Source: Unio delphinus
Lineage: Eukaryota; Mollusca; Bivalvia; Unionida; Unionidae
Direction: 5' to 3'
Assembly (NCBI GenBank): GCA_029339505.1
Contig: JAQISU010000233.1
Coordinates: 3,706,001 to 3,770,000 of the forward strand
DNA: 64,000 nucleotides
Position 1 is the first letter of the stretch. Every line of letters starts with the position of its first letter. The notes below the pieces were generated by a model. The model had not been told where the DNA came from, searched no databases, and worked only from the letters and a program-made list of their open reading frames with translations. Position numbers and translations under genes: made by a program. Positions 1-15,142 of the stretch are shown here, one piece after another.

Positions 1-12
1 AGGATAGAGTCT

Positions 13-285
13 AACTGCTTTTATTTATATAGTCAGAAAAGTTGAACAAGAATGAGTGTGTCTGTCTTTCATACAAAATTTGTATCTTTATTTAATAAAT
101 AAGCAAGAAAACTCTTTAAAGAACAAAATATTACAATTTGTGAATAAAATTATTTATTTTGTTTTCATCGGTTTTATCAGAATTGACTTTAACGCTTGAA
201 TAATATGTTATTCTTTGAAACTACTGATCATGCTATGCTAATAGGACCAATAAGCACACTATTATACTATTTATAGTTTTACAGC
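13..285 (-). repeat. Inverted copy of 18411-18672
   Basis: Read on the minus strand, this stretch matches 18411-18672 at roughly 90% identity, with small indels. It includes a shared block containing CTATAAATAGTATAAT and the reverse complement of AAGTTGAACAAGAATGAG. I do not recognise the element. In the other copy, LINE D begins next to this block, so it looks like an older dispersed repeat that served as an insertion site. Confidence 0.8.
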
Positions 286-1200
286 TTGTGGTAATCTGGT
301 TGCTCAAGGGACATAACTCTTTAATACACTGAGACTAACATAGAAGGTTTTATGTATGTGCCCCTGCTTCAAAGTTAAAGCCAACATGTACACTTGAGAT
401 GGAGTTGCAAGAAATAAAAACTGTCCGTAAAAAATATAAAATAAATTTATAGAATTTTAAAGTGGCGTTTGTAAGAATAATTTAAAAGATCAACTTAAAA
501 GCCCATATTGTACCCCCATAGTGTACTCCAAGCAAACTAAGATACATGGAGACCATACAATCAAGATAAGACGTTTATGGTTTCCTTGTATCCAAGGTCA
601 ATAGCTAAAAATCGCTGTTATGTTTTGGGCACTGTCATGTGGGGATGGTGGGCCTAGTTTGGTTGGCAGAAAGATCACAGGCTTACTCCACATTTGATGA
701 TTAAATGCAATGTTGTATAAAGAACCATGTCTCCTTTTATAATTATTCTTCAACCAACGCCAATTAAATAAAGTGGTTCTGAAACTGACACATTTCCATC
801 CTAAATTACTATTATATCTATTTCAAATAAAAATATGCTTTTAATGGGACACTAAATACTATACTTCAAAACATCAATGATGATTTGGAAAAATATGAGT
901 TTCTTTCACAAACAATTGGATTTTGTTAACGTTATGTAAAGTTTTTCAGTGATAATAAAATATTCTTGACGAGTCTAAATTGCATAAGAAATGAGCCAAA
1001 CTAGATCAGAAAATCAAATTCACAATGAAAATACTGAGAGACATACATAGAAATAATAATCATTTTACTGTATTTACCTAATTAATGCCCATCACTCTAA
1101 ATAATGCCATCCTCCCAAGACCTGTACTTTTCAATACACATCTGCTTTAGATCCATGATTACAACAAAATAATGTATCAGTCTAAATTGATCATACTCTT
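286..1200. other. AT-rich non-coding DNA, no gene seen
   Basis: I see no long open frame, RNA gene or recognisable transposon in this stretch. It is AT-rich spacer DNA upstream of the minisatellite. Confidence 0.5.
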
Positions 1201-1580
1201 ACAATGTATATATCAATGTATAAATTACTAAAGTCACAGGTACACATGTAGTGTTAAATGTTACAATGTATATACCAATGTATAAATTACTAAAGTCACA
1301 GGTACACATGTAGTGCTAAATGTTACAATGTATATACCAATGTATAAATTACTAAAGTCACAGGTACACATGTAGTGCTAAATGTTACAATGTATATACC
1401 AATGTATAAATTACTAAAGTCACAGGTACACATGTAGTGTTAAATGTTACAATGTATATATCCATGTAAAATTACTAAAGTCACAGGTACACATGTAGTG
1501 TTAAATGTTACAATGGTATACATGTATATCAACGTAAAATTACTAAAGTCACAGGTACACATGTAATGTTAAATATGATT
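1201..1580 (+). repeat. 62-bp minisatellite, six units
   Basis: Six direct units start at 1201, 1263, 1325, 1387, 1449 and 1510. Five have a 62-bp period and the last is 61 bp. Each contains the block ACTAAAGTCACAGGTACACA followed by TGTAGTG(T/C)TAAATGTT. Inner units are nearly identical and outer units are more diverged, as expected for a minisatellite that expands in its middle. There are no spacers between units, so it is not a CRISPR array. Confidence 0.95.
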
Positions 1581-3505
1581 CAATAGGTGGGCTGCAAGTT
1601 CAAATATGTACCAGTCATACTTCAACATGCCTCAGGTGGGAAAATATATCAATTGAACATTTGAAATATACATGAACTGATATTTGCAAAGACTCAATGC
1701 AAAACGACCAACATATGTACATGTGGTCATTATAAGAGTACATGAAAAGAACAACTTTAGCTTTCATGAGAGTACACTTATAAATGTCCCACCCCTTTGG
1801 AAATATCTAACCACCAGGGTGCATTAATTAGGTATTATAGATATATTAAATGAAATCTGTGATGATGAAATGAAATATTCAACTACTTTCTGAAATACAT
1901 TTTGTTATTGACTGTTCTGATGCTTCCTCTCAAATATGATGATTGTAGATACATGAACACATTTTACTGTTAGTCACTTTTTAATTACTGACTTTAGTTT
2001 TTACAACAAATCTAAGTAAATATTACTTGCTGACAATGATATATTGTCCCAAAAATTGAAATGGCTGGACTGACTTTATATTTAAAAAAAAAACTAGAAG
2101 AGACAGTAAATGAGATTTGTGATGCACACAATAGTATATAACACATAAATATTTGAATTTTATCAACAGTCACATTCGTTGATCACATTAATTAATGAAC
2201 TGCTTCAAACCCTTTTTTTTAATAAATAATGGCAATCCAGTTTGTGATAAATGTAATAAGGGATGGTTTGTATCTGAATGCCACAGATAATACCACCTTG
2301 TGAGAAATATGCATAACCAGCCAAAACCAGATAGTGCGAATCTTATCCATCCTGATTGTACATGCAGTACGCCATTTGCACAGTATGTTCATCACGTTCC
2401 TTTACTGCAGATGGGATTCTGCCAACAAGAATTTTGCAAACTGTTAAGAGTCCATGCTCTTAAAATAATTAACAGAAAAGACAGAAAAGGGTGAAAGACG
2501 ACAAGCTTTGTTAAATTTAAGAAATATGATTTATTTCCCTAGAATAGAAAGTGAAAATGTTTAGAAAAAAAAGTTACGATATTGCAAATTAAATCCCAAA
2601 TTAATCAAAGAATTACAGACACTAGTCCTAATACTTTAAAGTCCTGAATTAAACTCAGCACAAGAACAGAGAAATAAAATAACTGATGCAACAATTCATG
2701 TAAAAAGGTGATGTTTTTCTTTGAAAAGATACAATCGTTGAGAAGACTCTTCAAAAGGAAATATCACTCTTTCCTAGGAAAGGTGATTTTCATGATGAAA
2801 GAAGAATCATGCAAACAAGTTTTTTGATTACAGCAAACCAGACTTCACATCTTGTTTTTCCCAAACTGACCTCTCCCATTTAAACATGAAGTTAGCAGTG
2901 ACTTGTTTGGAGCAAGAATGGTCATTTTTGCTGCAATGGGCACAACTCACATTTCACAGTTTTCTCAATTACATTTTAACAGACATTTTGATATTTACTC
3001 ATATAAGTATGACCTTTCCATGAAATAATTCACTTCCTTTTTTTCTCCAAACTTTGTGTCTTATTTGTACCACATATTGTGACGTTTTTCTATCATCCCA
3101 CCCACCTCTTTAGTGTTTTCAAAGTAGTATTTGATAGAACAAGACCAGTTATTAATTTAAAAGATAGTTCAAACCTTTTCAACAATAAAATATCTCATTG
3201 CTAAAGTCTAATTCCCATATTATCTGCTTTTCTGACTGTGTGACAGTGAGAGAGCACTTGTACATTTTCAATCATTACCATCTCGTGTAGGGGCATGAAA
3301 CTGTTTCTTCATAACAACAACTGTTGCACTGAAAGTACACAGAGAACACCCAGTACCACCTAAAAACTTTAAATTAAGTCCATTTTCTTCCGTGCTGTTA
3401 CCACAATAATGACAAAATAAGTTCAATTTAGTGTCTAATAAATAATGATGAAAGGGAGATAAACATTTTAAGGGCAGTGGTTATGAATTAATGAGTTACT
3501 TCCCT

Positions 3506-3511
<6 letters not shown>
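1581..3511. other. AT-rich non-coding DNA, no gene seen
   Basis: I find no convincing coding region. A 64-codon open frame at 2300-2494 has no recognisable domain and unremarkable composition. A short frame near 2226-2280 resembles a Cys-Cys-Gly-Cys-His cluster but ends in a stop. Nothing else is supported. Confidence 0.4.

Positions 3512-3578
<67 letters not shown>
3512..3578 (+). repeat. (GA)n microsatellite
   Basis: An uninterrupted GA run of 67 bases. The copy 2 counterpart at 40031-40073 is 24 bases shorter. Poly-Ser-Leu frames read through it are artefacts. Confidence 0.98.
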
Positions 3579-3580
<2 letters not shown>

Positions 3581-4357
3581 TGTTCATCTGCCACCGTATC
3601 ATTCCTTTCCAAGCAAGTTTTGATAAATTATCCGTGACAATTGAATATAACAGCACATATGGAAATTGGCATCCTAAATAACCAAGATCCATCTTCACTT
3701 TCTACAACTATAAACATGCAGGACATCCATTAGTATAATAAACATCAGCTCAATGAAACTTATTTGTAATTTTGGTATAAAATTATAAAAATGCTGCTAT
3801 GTGAACACATAAAGCAAGTCAGAAACTGTGAAGATTGACTTACTTTGGGCTGATGCATGATAGCGTGACACAATGGCAAGATGAGTAAATAAATGTGATT
3901 TAATATAAGCTGACACAACAATTCAAATGATAGGCGAGCGCTAAAGAAATAACCTCATGTGGAACTTATGCATACAGATAGATCACCCATGATATGAACA
4001 ACAACAGAACCAGAACTGGATAAAAAATAGTGCAGACCCTGTTGGATTTGGTTATGTAGAAAATATGCTACAGAAAATGTGGTCTTCATGGAGGGGTTGT
4101 AAGTAATGAAGTTTTAATATAACTACCCCTGGGGCAGAGGCTTTAGATACTGAGGTAGGCGTTTGGTACAACTTTATGAGAAAATTTAATTATATTGATT
4201 GAAATTAGTGATATCATGTAATGTTTCTGAATGAGGTTGAATACTTTGATACTGTGTGCATCAGAATAGTTGATTTGCATGCACTTCAAAGACATTGATA
4301 ACTTCCACAAATCAGTAAACATCAACAATACAAATAGGAGCACAATTTGTATTTGTT
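3579..4357. other. Non-coding DNA, no gene seen
   Basis: AT-rich DNA without a supported feature. Short minus-strand frames here lack recognisable domains. Confidence 0.4.
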
Positions 4358-4655
4358 TGTGATTTGGATTTTTAATAATTTTTCAGTCCCATTGCTACAA
4401 TGTCTACCGTGTGGCAGATTATAGTGTTGTCTCGCACTGGGTCATCATGCCGCAGACATGAAGCATGATGTCCCACTCAGTCACATTATCCTGACACTAA
4501 GCCAACCAGGCCTAACACTAACCTCTTACTGTTAAACGCCAGGCAAGGCAGCTGTTAGTACCATTTTTGTAAGTCTTTGGTATGACTCGGCAGGTGATCG
4601 AACCCACAACCTCTGCATCCAAAGCAGACGCTCTAACCACTTGACCACCAGAGTG
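4358..4655 (-). mobile_element. tRNA-headed SINE
   Basis: On the minus strand the element starts with a tRNA-like head. The head has an A-box-like TGGTCAAGTGGTTAGAGC and a B-box-like GGTTCGATCAC, the two internal RNA polymerase III promoter elements. The body that follows shares the block TGTCAGGATAATGTG with the plus-strand copy at 12261-12455, and both end near AAATCCAAATCAC. It cannot be a functional tRNA, because the head runs straight into the SINE body and shows no clear acceptor-stem closure. Molluscan V-type SINEs have a comparable organisation, but I cannot assign the family. Confidence 0.8.
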
Positions 4656-4921
4656 GTCAATTTGCATTTGTCAAGGTTGGCACCAAAGTTGCATCCTACA
4701 AAATTATAGCTGTTCAAGAGCAGAGTTCTTTAACAGATGCGGCATGAATTACAATATATTATTGACTTTCTGCAAGACAATACACTTTCCATTGTCGTTT
4801 TAGAAACAAAAGGACTCAAGAGATCGCTGTTTTTTGTGCATTCCATGTTTTTAATATTGACATGTATTTTACATAAGGCTTTATCAGCATGAACGGCATT
4901 TTGGGGGTGGCAAATGGGGTA

Positions 4922-5008
4922 TGTGTGTGTGTGTGTGTGCACACGTGTGCATGCACATGTCCATGCGTGTGTGCATGCATGCATATATGTATGTATGTAT
5001 ATATTAAT
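4922..5008. repeat. Alternating purine-pyrimidine tract (TG/CA/TA rich)
   Basis: About 85 bases of almost strict purine-pyrimidine alternation: a (TG)n run, then CACACGTGTGCATGCACATG-like sequence, then ATGTATGTATATAT. Such sequence can adopt left-handed Z-DNA under supercoiling; whether it does so here is unknown. Confidence 0.85.
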
Positions 5009-5499
5009 AACATTTGAATAAAAATTAAAGGAAGGTTAAGTTACCATTAGGGAATGTTTTAAATGGCTACTCACTAAAAAAGGTGTAATATTGAATATTG
5101 TATTTGCAGCTATTGATATATATATCAACAACTTTTGGCCCATATTTACGTGAGCTGCTCACAATTCATTTAGTTGTACAAATCAAAACTTCAATATTTC
5201 CTTATACACAGAATCTGGAGTTACTTGGGGTTATACAGTTTAATGTGGGCAGTTGCTCAGGAAATGGACACATGAAATGGAAAAGGACACAACCACCCAT
5301 CCTTGAGTCTCCTGCTACCTTGCAGGTTGGCCTTAATTAGCAAAAAACAAATGGAGTTAACCCTACATGAAAATCCAGAGTTGTTGCCCTTCTTGAGAGG
5401 GATGGGCTTCAAGATGAAGATGGAAAATGCCTTACAGAAGCAAGTGACATTGCAGAAAGATAGACTGAGTATTCTAAAGAAATTTACAACTATCAATCC

Positions 5500-7158
5500 A
5501 CAGGAGATCCATAGATAGTTGAAGTTCCAAACTCCACAAATGATAATGATTTTCCCATTCTCAAAGAAGAGGTGGAATCAGCAATAAGAGTATTGAAGAA
5601 TGGGAACACAGCTTGAGTAGACAACATCCTAGCTGAATTTATGATAATGAGGGAGGGGGAATCAGTGATAGAGCTACTAAAAGAAATCTGTAACAAGATC
5701 TGGCAAACAAGGTGAATGGCCAACTCAGTGGACCAAGTCACTGATAATAACAATCCCCCTATAAAGACAATCTGCAGCTGTGCCAAAATTACAGAACTAT
5801 ATCACTTTGATCAGCCATGCTAGTAAAGTGATCCTGGAGATCATATTGAACAAACTGAAACCACAGGCTGAAGAAATAATCACTGAAGAATAGGCATGGT
5901 TACGGAGTGGAAGAAGCACAACAGAACAAATATTCAATCTCAGGGTTCCTTGTGAAAAGTAGTAGTGACATCAACAAGACATCTATCATGTGTTCATAGA
6001 TTTCAAAAAGGCCTTTGTCAGTCTGTGGCATGAGGCATTGTGGGCAATAGTGAAGAAGTACAACATGGGTCAAAAGTTCATCAATACCATCAAACAAGGC
6101 TACTAGTGCTGTAATTGCTCAAGGGGACTGGTTCCAGACAACAGTCAGAATACATCAACGCTGTCTCCTGTCACCCATGCTTATCAACATCTACAGAGAG
6201 TGCATCATGAGCAAAGAACAGGAAAACCACTGTGGGACAGTCAGCATTGGAGGGCGTAACATCACCAACCTCTGTTTTGCAGATGACATTGATGGTCTGG
6301 CAGGCAGTGAAGATGAGGTTGTCACCTTAGTGAAGAACCTGGATGAAATATCTTCCAGATTTAACATGGAGTTAAGCACTGAGAAGACAAAGCTGATGAT
6401 AACTATTGCCATACAAATCTGAGCCAAGATTAAAGTCAGAGGACAGGAACTAGAAACAATGAGCAAATTCAAATATATTGGTTCAATAATCACTGTAGAG
6501 GGATCAAGAGCAGAAATGTCACGAGCAGCACAAACAATGGCAGTTATGTCAAAGCATTTGGAGAGACAAGAATATCTGTTTGAAAACTAAAATCAGACTA
6601 TTGAGAGCACTAGTCATCTCAGTCTTTCTGTATTCATGAGAGGCCTGGACCCTGACAGCAGAATTACAACGAAGAATCCAGACACTTGAAATGAAATGCT
6701 ACAGAACCATCCTTGGTATCTCTTACATGGACCTTCCATCAGAAATGAAGAAGTGTGTAACACCATCAGGCACAGAATAGGCTATTATGAAGACCTCCTC
6801 GATACTGTCTAAAAGAGAAAGCTGAAATGGTATGACCATGTCACTAGAGCCAACAGTCTATCCACACCTGTACTGCAGCACAGCGTCCAGGATAGCAGAA
6901 AGAGAGGTAGACAGAAAAAAAGTGGACTGACAACATCACAGAATGGACCAGAAAAAGTTTTGCAGAGACAAAGGCACTGGCACATGAGACAAGTGGAGGA
7001 ACTGGTCAGATGTTCAGCAGAACAGCACCTCGATGACCATATACCAGGTCCAGAGACTGATGATGAAGAAGAAGAAGAAGAAGAAGAAGAAGAAGAAGAT
7101 GATGATGACGATGACGATGACGATGACAATGATGACAACAATGATGATAAAGTTTAAT
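5500..7158 (+). pseudogene. Decayed RTE-like LINE reverse transcriptase remnant
   Basis: Conceptual translation across several frames and stops matches the common RTE-type endonuclease/reverse transcriptase polyprotein. A finger-region segment (NDFPILKEEVESAIRVLK) lies near 5540. A palm block, VFIDFKKAF, lies near 5992. SIGGRNITNLCFADDIDGLA carries the catalytic FADD near 6276. TEKTKLMI and FKYIGSIIT follow, and then the C-terminal segment IGYYEDLLDTV and KRKLKWYDHV near 6780-6840. The endonuclease domain is missing, so the copy is 5' truncated. Stops and frameshifts throughout make it inactive. It ends in a GAT/GAA trinucleotide tail (7055-7145), in keeping with the short tandem tails of RTE elements. 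It lies about 450 bp upstream of the CDC5L start codon. Confidence 0.85.
7055..7150 (+). repeat. Trinucleotide repeat tail (GAT/GAA/GAC)
   Basis: A compound run of GAT, GAA and GAC triplets at the 3' end of the RTE-like remnant, probably its microsatellite tail. Copy 2 is one triplet shorter. The acidic or poly-Ser frames across it are artefacts. Confidence 0.9.
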
Positions 7159-7299
7159 TTATTAAGGGTCAGATAGTGAAAAGTGATCAGTTTTAATTCC
7201 AGGGATTTAAAAAAGTGAAACATTTCATTTTATGGTCTGTGGATTTCTTAAGTAAATAAATATATAAATAAATGATGAACTAGTGAAATAAAGACAGTC

Positions 7300-7617
7300 G
7301 TTTATATTTCCGTGGTTCGTCGTGCTTGAATTGCATTCGCTTCCAGTTATTGCTTGATTCTCGGGGATCAGCATTTCTTAGTATACACATCTCGCGTGAG
7401 TAAACGCGACTTATCTAGTCTGGTACCCGTAACTCACCAAGAAGCTTTTCTCGATTACGAATGGACAGAAGGAGTGTGATAACAGTCAGAGTATCAGACT
7501 ATGTTTGCTCTTTTGCTGGGTACACATCGGGATACTTTCATAGTTATAAGTTGCTTGTATTTAAATAATAATTATATTTGAGAGTAACCTTTGGGACATT
7601 CTCATCATCACATCAAG
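7300..7617 (+). promoter_or_regulatory. CDC5L promoter / 5' UTR region, locally CpG-rich
   Basis: Between the LINE tail and the CDC5L start codon, the sequence shifts from strongly AT-rich to a stretch with many CpG dinucleotides, for example TTCGTCGTGC, CTCGCGTG and AAACGCGAC at 7310-7470. No clear TATA box was seen. Position directly upstream of exon 1 suggests the promoter and 5' UTR. The transcription start cannot be fixed from sequence alone. Confidence 0.4.
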
Positions 7618-7662
7618 ATGCCGCGGATTATGATCAAGGGAGGTGTTTGGAGAAACACCGAG
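7618..7662 (+). CDS. CDC5L: CDC5L exon 1 (coding part), copy 1
   Basis: Encodes the first 15 residues, MPRIMIKGGVWRNTE, which match the highly conserved N-terminus of CDC5L/Cdc5. That protein is a nuclear Myb-domain component of the Prp19/NineTeen complex, needed for activation of the spliceosome. The ATG is chosen because it is the conserved family start and follows stops upstream. A GTAAG donor follows at 7663, and the exon ends in phase 0. The residues are the beginning of Myb repeat 1. Together with exons 2 and 3 it gives an unbroken frame of 311 bases. Confidence 0.95.
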
Positions 7663-8293
7663 GTAAGAAACCTTCGAAATCAGTGAGCTCTGCTCCCCAA
7701 CCTCTCGTAATCATCAAAATTCGCAAAATGTGATAAATAAGAAAGTTTTCTTTCATTGGGAAAAAAGAGTATTATTATGTACAAACTACTATCAACATAT
7801 TGAGTAGGAAATATTCAAGATCAGCCAGGTTGTCGAAATTATGTTGATGTGATTTAACCTGACTTGAAGTTGAATATTTTCGATTATACTCTAGTCCTAA
7901 GACGTATCTCATGTTATTTATGTTTTAGTGCTACGTCTTACTTCCCAAATAACGACTTTGTATAGCTTGTTCCGATGTCAGTTGACATCAGAACGTGTGG
8001 TCGAAATTTCAGAAATATTCCACACACTTGGCAGTCAATATCGACACTAATGCACAAATTGATATTTAATTAATATACTTCCTTTATCGGTACTCTTGGA
8101 ATCAAGATCTGACACTACCAAATGGACACATTTTCATATTCTATTGACATACATTTGAGTTTGTAGAAATACGATTGTAGTCGAGGTTAGATCAACAAAT
8201 TGTTCACCACCTTTTGTATATATATTTTGACTGGTGGCCAAGACTAAGTATAATCCACTGCATTAAATCGTTTAGAACATCCGCTTTTTCAGT

Positions 8294-8320
8294 ACACACA
8301 CACACACACACACACACACA
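8294..8320 (+). repeat. (AC)n microsatellite
   Basis: A dinucleotide run of about 27 bases. Copy 2 (44786-44810) is two bases shorter. Confidence 0.95.
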
Positions 8321-8748
8321 TTCATACATATGTCTGTTATAATTTTACACCATAACTTATAACATGTGAATAATGTTGAAACTAAAACAATATTTTCTTC
8401 TTCCCTTGTGCCTTACTGCATTGACAAGTGTTACACAGCAATTTACATATCAATTATTGTTGCAAGAGCATATATCGCAACTTCCCATATACTTTGCATA
8501 ACTTTGTTTCTAATATGGAGAAAGGAAAAGGCTGAATCCATTCATTTGGAAGACTGGTTAATTTTGTTATACATGTATTAATTAATGCTGCCTGGCAACT
8601 CCAGTTTATGCAGGCATTTTTTCCCAGAATTTATGTTATAAAATAGCCCCATTGAAAGTTAGTACAGCTTTATTTCCTGAATTTTGTTTATTCATATCTT
8701 GCATATCAATAACATCTAAACCCTAATTTTACTTTTATTAGTACAGTA

Positions 8749-8825
8749 GTCCCCCTCTTATATGGCCACCCCTGCTGCACTGGGAAAGTGGTCTTATAAG
8801 GCGGGTGGCCGTTCCGGGGGGGGGG
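8749..8825 (+). mobile_element. Possible terminus of a non-autonomous DNA transposon
   Basis: The block opens with CAGTAGTCCCCCTCTTATAT and carries the partly mirrored phrases GGCCACC and GTGGTCTTATAAGGCGGGTGGCC, ending in a G run. Such paired 'GGCCACC ... GGTGGCC' patterns are typical of terminal and subterminal regions of cut-and-paste transposons or MITEs. I see only one end and no matching opposite terminus, so the call is tentative. The G run is 10 bases here and 14 in copy 2. Confidence 0.35.
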
Positions 8826-8935
8826 TAAATTTATTATGAGAAGTACATGTATATGTAGTAAGAAAGCTACATACTTCAATACATGTAATATCTTCATCTA
8901 AATGAAACATTATTCATTAAAAGGTTCTTTTTGGC

Positions 8936-9043
8936 ATAATAACAAATTCATTTCAACTGAATATACGTTACTATTTTTTCTTTATTTTTGTTATAATAAC
9001 AAATTCATTTCAACTGAATATACGTTACTATTTTTTCTTTCTT
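8936..9043 (+). repeat. 57-bp tandem doublet
   Basis: Two near-perfect direct copies of a block starting ATAATAACAAATTCATTTCA, beginning at 8936 and 8993. The doublet is present in both duplication copies. Confidence 0.95.
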
Positions 9044-10411
9044 GGCGTAAGGGTGATATGCCAGCGGGTATTGTTGTCATGCACATTGCAAATGGATTCA
9101 AAAACGTAATTTACATCTTGGTACATACATAATAATTAGGTTTCCATTTGCTCCATTTTCCTACTGCTGCTGAATAACTTTTTTTATCAGTTATGACTTT
9201 GTTTATTCAAATTATTTCAACATAAACTAGTTTTTTCATGTCTTTTCTACATAAATTTGTTTGGCATCCCCCCCCCCCCCGATGTCATCAAGTAGAATAA
9301 CCGACATTCTTCTAAAAAAATTATCCATTAATGTGATGATGTTTTAATGTTTGCTAATGATTTATTCGGTTATTGCTGACTGTATGCGATTTAATTATGC
9401 AGACAAAACTTGTGTCATGTGTATGAAATACAGTCTTTGTAAAGGAAGCCATAATGTGTGGTCACATGATTTTTCCGGTCTTTGTCTGTTACCCTGTTGT
9501 TTTTTTTAAGGTTCTCTGTGTGTGCCAATGTACAAAATCTATTTTTAGCCTATGCTGACCCTGTTATGATTGTAACACTTACGTCTGGTTATAATCATCA
9601 AAGAGAAGAACTCGACATAGGTGTTGAACCCCAAACTCTATCATAACATTATTGAGCCCATTTCCTGTAAACATCGACTTTTATAGATAATGACATACTA
9701 TAAATCTTTAGTTGACACATTTAACGGTGACTTGACACTCTGAGACATGTATCTACGATAGAGATAATCAAAATTGCTGACCTTACATCAAGATTTGAAT
9801 TAATTATTGGTTCTGGATAAATTTGAAGAAATAAAAGTGGCCGTTCATGAAGAGGACATTTTTCATTTTTTGTACTAAAATGCTGGTCGCGTTAGAGACG
9901 TGGTTGCTCTTGAGGGGTACTTTTGAATACAAACTCGTCGGTGCCAAGGGATTCTGGCCGTAAGAAGCGGGTGACCACTGGTCAGGGGGTCCATTCAAGA
10001 AAAGGGCTACTCTACCAGAAAATGTCTTGTGCTTTTCAGTACTTGTAAGTGCATTTAGTCATAAGTCATTGTCCAATTTGGACCAAATTGCATGTACCTT
10101 TCTAAAGCCAGAAAAGTGTCAAGTCATAGTAAATTGAAAACAGTATCTTGAAACTAATGCTTATCAGGCTGTTGGGGATGAAATATTATTAAAAGTATAT
10201 CAAGACAACCAAAACTATTCAGTTTGTTTCACCAAATTCGTTAACATACATCAACAGGGTTTGTACAGTCTTTGAAGGTCTTTGAGAGTTTGGGAAAAAT
10301 GAGGTAGCATTTTCAAGGCCTTGAAAGTTTGGGAAAATCAAGCATATTATCCTGAGGTCTTTAAAAGTCTTTGAAAATTGAAGTAAACCCCAATTTTTTA
10401 AATTTCTTTAC

Positions 10412-10727
10412 AGAATCACAAATAAAATTATCCGAGGTTGTTCAATTTGGATGTAATCTAGTTATCCTGGTTTCTTTCTTTTGATGACCCATTCAGTTTA
10501 ATTGCCGCCACAAAAACAAAAGAGGCTTTGTTTGACCATCCAAAGTTGGCCTCGGTGGTGACTTCAATCGCACATGCACTCTTCATCAAAGCAAGACGGC
10601 TACACACTTCATCAAAGGAAGTCACAAATAAAATTGCCTAAGGTCGTTAGCTTCAGATGTAGCTGGTTTTCCTGGCTTCTTTCTTTTGATGATTCGTTCA
10701 ATTTGATTGGACGAATATAAAAAAAAC
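10412..10727 (+). repeat. Diverged direct repeat pair in intron 1
   Basis: The blocks at about 10412-10520 and 10617-10727 share TCACAAATAAAATT, TTTCTTTCTTTTGATGA and a following TTCA(G/A)TTTAATTG-like stretch. I estimate 75-80% identity. The spacing is about 205 bp. Origin unknown; it may be part of an old interspersed repeat. Confidence 0.6.
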
Positions 10728-11104
10728 ACTCATTCAGGATGCACCATTTAGTCATGATCCTTGTTTTTCATCTTTTTCACAAGGAAGTTGAATCTGTGGT
10801 GCATAAACTCTACCCCAGATGATAAAGATAAAAGATTATTATTGTTGTTTTATAGATTGACTTGCTGAAGAGAGTGCACTTGTTAACAAAGGAGCACAAG
10901 ATGGCACTTTTATTGACTTATAGGATAGTCTTACTGATTGAGTTTACCATTGGTACCACTTGAGAGCAATAGGTATAAAACAGTATAAAACATGAAAATC
11001 CACTTTTGTGACCACATTAGAACATGATAACAAACATTTTAGTTTTTCCTGCTGATGTGAATTCTTTGTCAGTAGACAATTTATAGGATCTTCCAGCCTT
11101 GTAG

Positions 11105-14484
<3,380 letters not shown>

Positions 14485-15055
14485 TATTCTAGGTTTATAG
14501 AGGTGGAATTGATTATATTTAAAGATTTATACAGTTGGAACTGAGTATATACTGAGGTTTTATGTTGGCGGAACAGCTTACTGCTCATACTGAGAGGTTT
14601 ATAATAGATGGAGCTACTCGTGGCTCATACTTAGGTTGTATTTGTATAACTGCTCACTGCTTATATTTGAAGGTTTATAATGGGTTGAAATGCTTATGCT
14701 TTTGTTTATGTAGGTGAAACTGCTTATATTTAGAAATTTATATTAGTGGAACTGTACACTCATATTTGTATGTTTTATGTGGCTGGAGTTTCTTATATTT
14801 AGAGATTTGTATTAGTGGAACTGTAGACTCTCATATTTGTATGTTTTATGTGGCTGGAGTTTCTTATATTTAGAGATTTGTATTAGTGGAACTGTACACT
14901 CTCATACTTGTATGTTTTAAGTGGATGAAACTGCTCTCTGATCAAACTAGGAGGGTTGTACGAGTGGAACTGCTGACTGCTTATACATTGAGGTTTATAT
15001 GTGTGAAACCACTCACTGCTCATACTTAGAGGTGCATATAAGTGGAACTGATGAC
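14485..15055 (+). repeat. Degenerate minisatellite with a higher-order triplication
   Basis: Loosely repeated units of roughly 40-75 bp are built from phrases such as GTGGAACTG, CTCATACTT and GAGGTTTATA. Between 14725 and 14920 a longer unit containing TATTTGTATGTTTTATGTGG and CTGGAGTTTCTTATATTTAG is repeated nearly exactly, with the flanking AGTGGAACTGTA(C/G)ACTC block occurring three times. LINE D starts about 90 bp further on. Confidence 0.7.
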
Positions 15056-15142
15056 ACTAAATTTTTCCTTAGAACATTTCTCTAAGTTAAGAATATGCTG
15101 AAAGACATGTACAATAACAAAATATGCAGTTTAATATTTTGA

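Noticed and set aside
1201..1580. A CRISPR-like array
   Set aside because: The units are contiguous 62-bp direct repeats without unique spacers, in an animal genome. It is a minisatellite.
2226..2285. Possible PHD-like zinc finger (CDKCNKGWF...ECH)
   Set aside because: It is too short, ends in a stop, and lacks the remaining metal ligands of the domain. Probably chance.
4560..4655. A tRNA gene on the minus strand
   Set aside because: The A and B boxes are present, but the sequence continues into a repeated SINE body and has no proper acceptor stem. It is a SINE head.
6809..7223. Poly-Ser, poly-Glu/Asp and poly-Ile/Phe open frames
   Set aside because: They are translations of the GAT/GAA/GAC tail of the RTE-like remnant in different frames, not genes.
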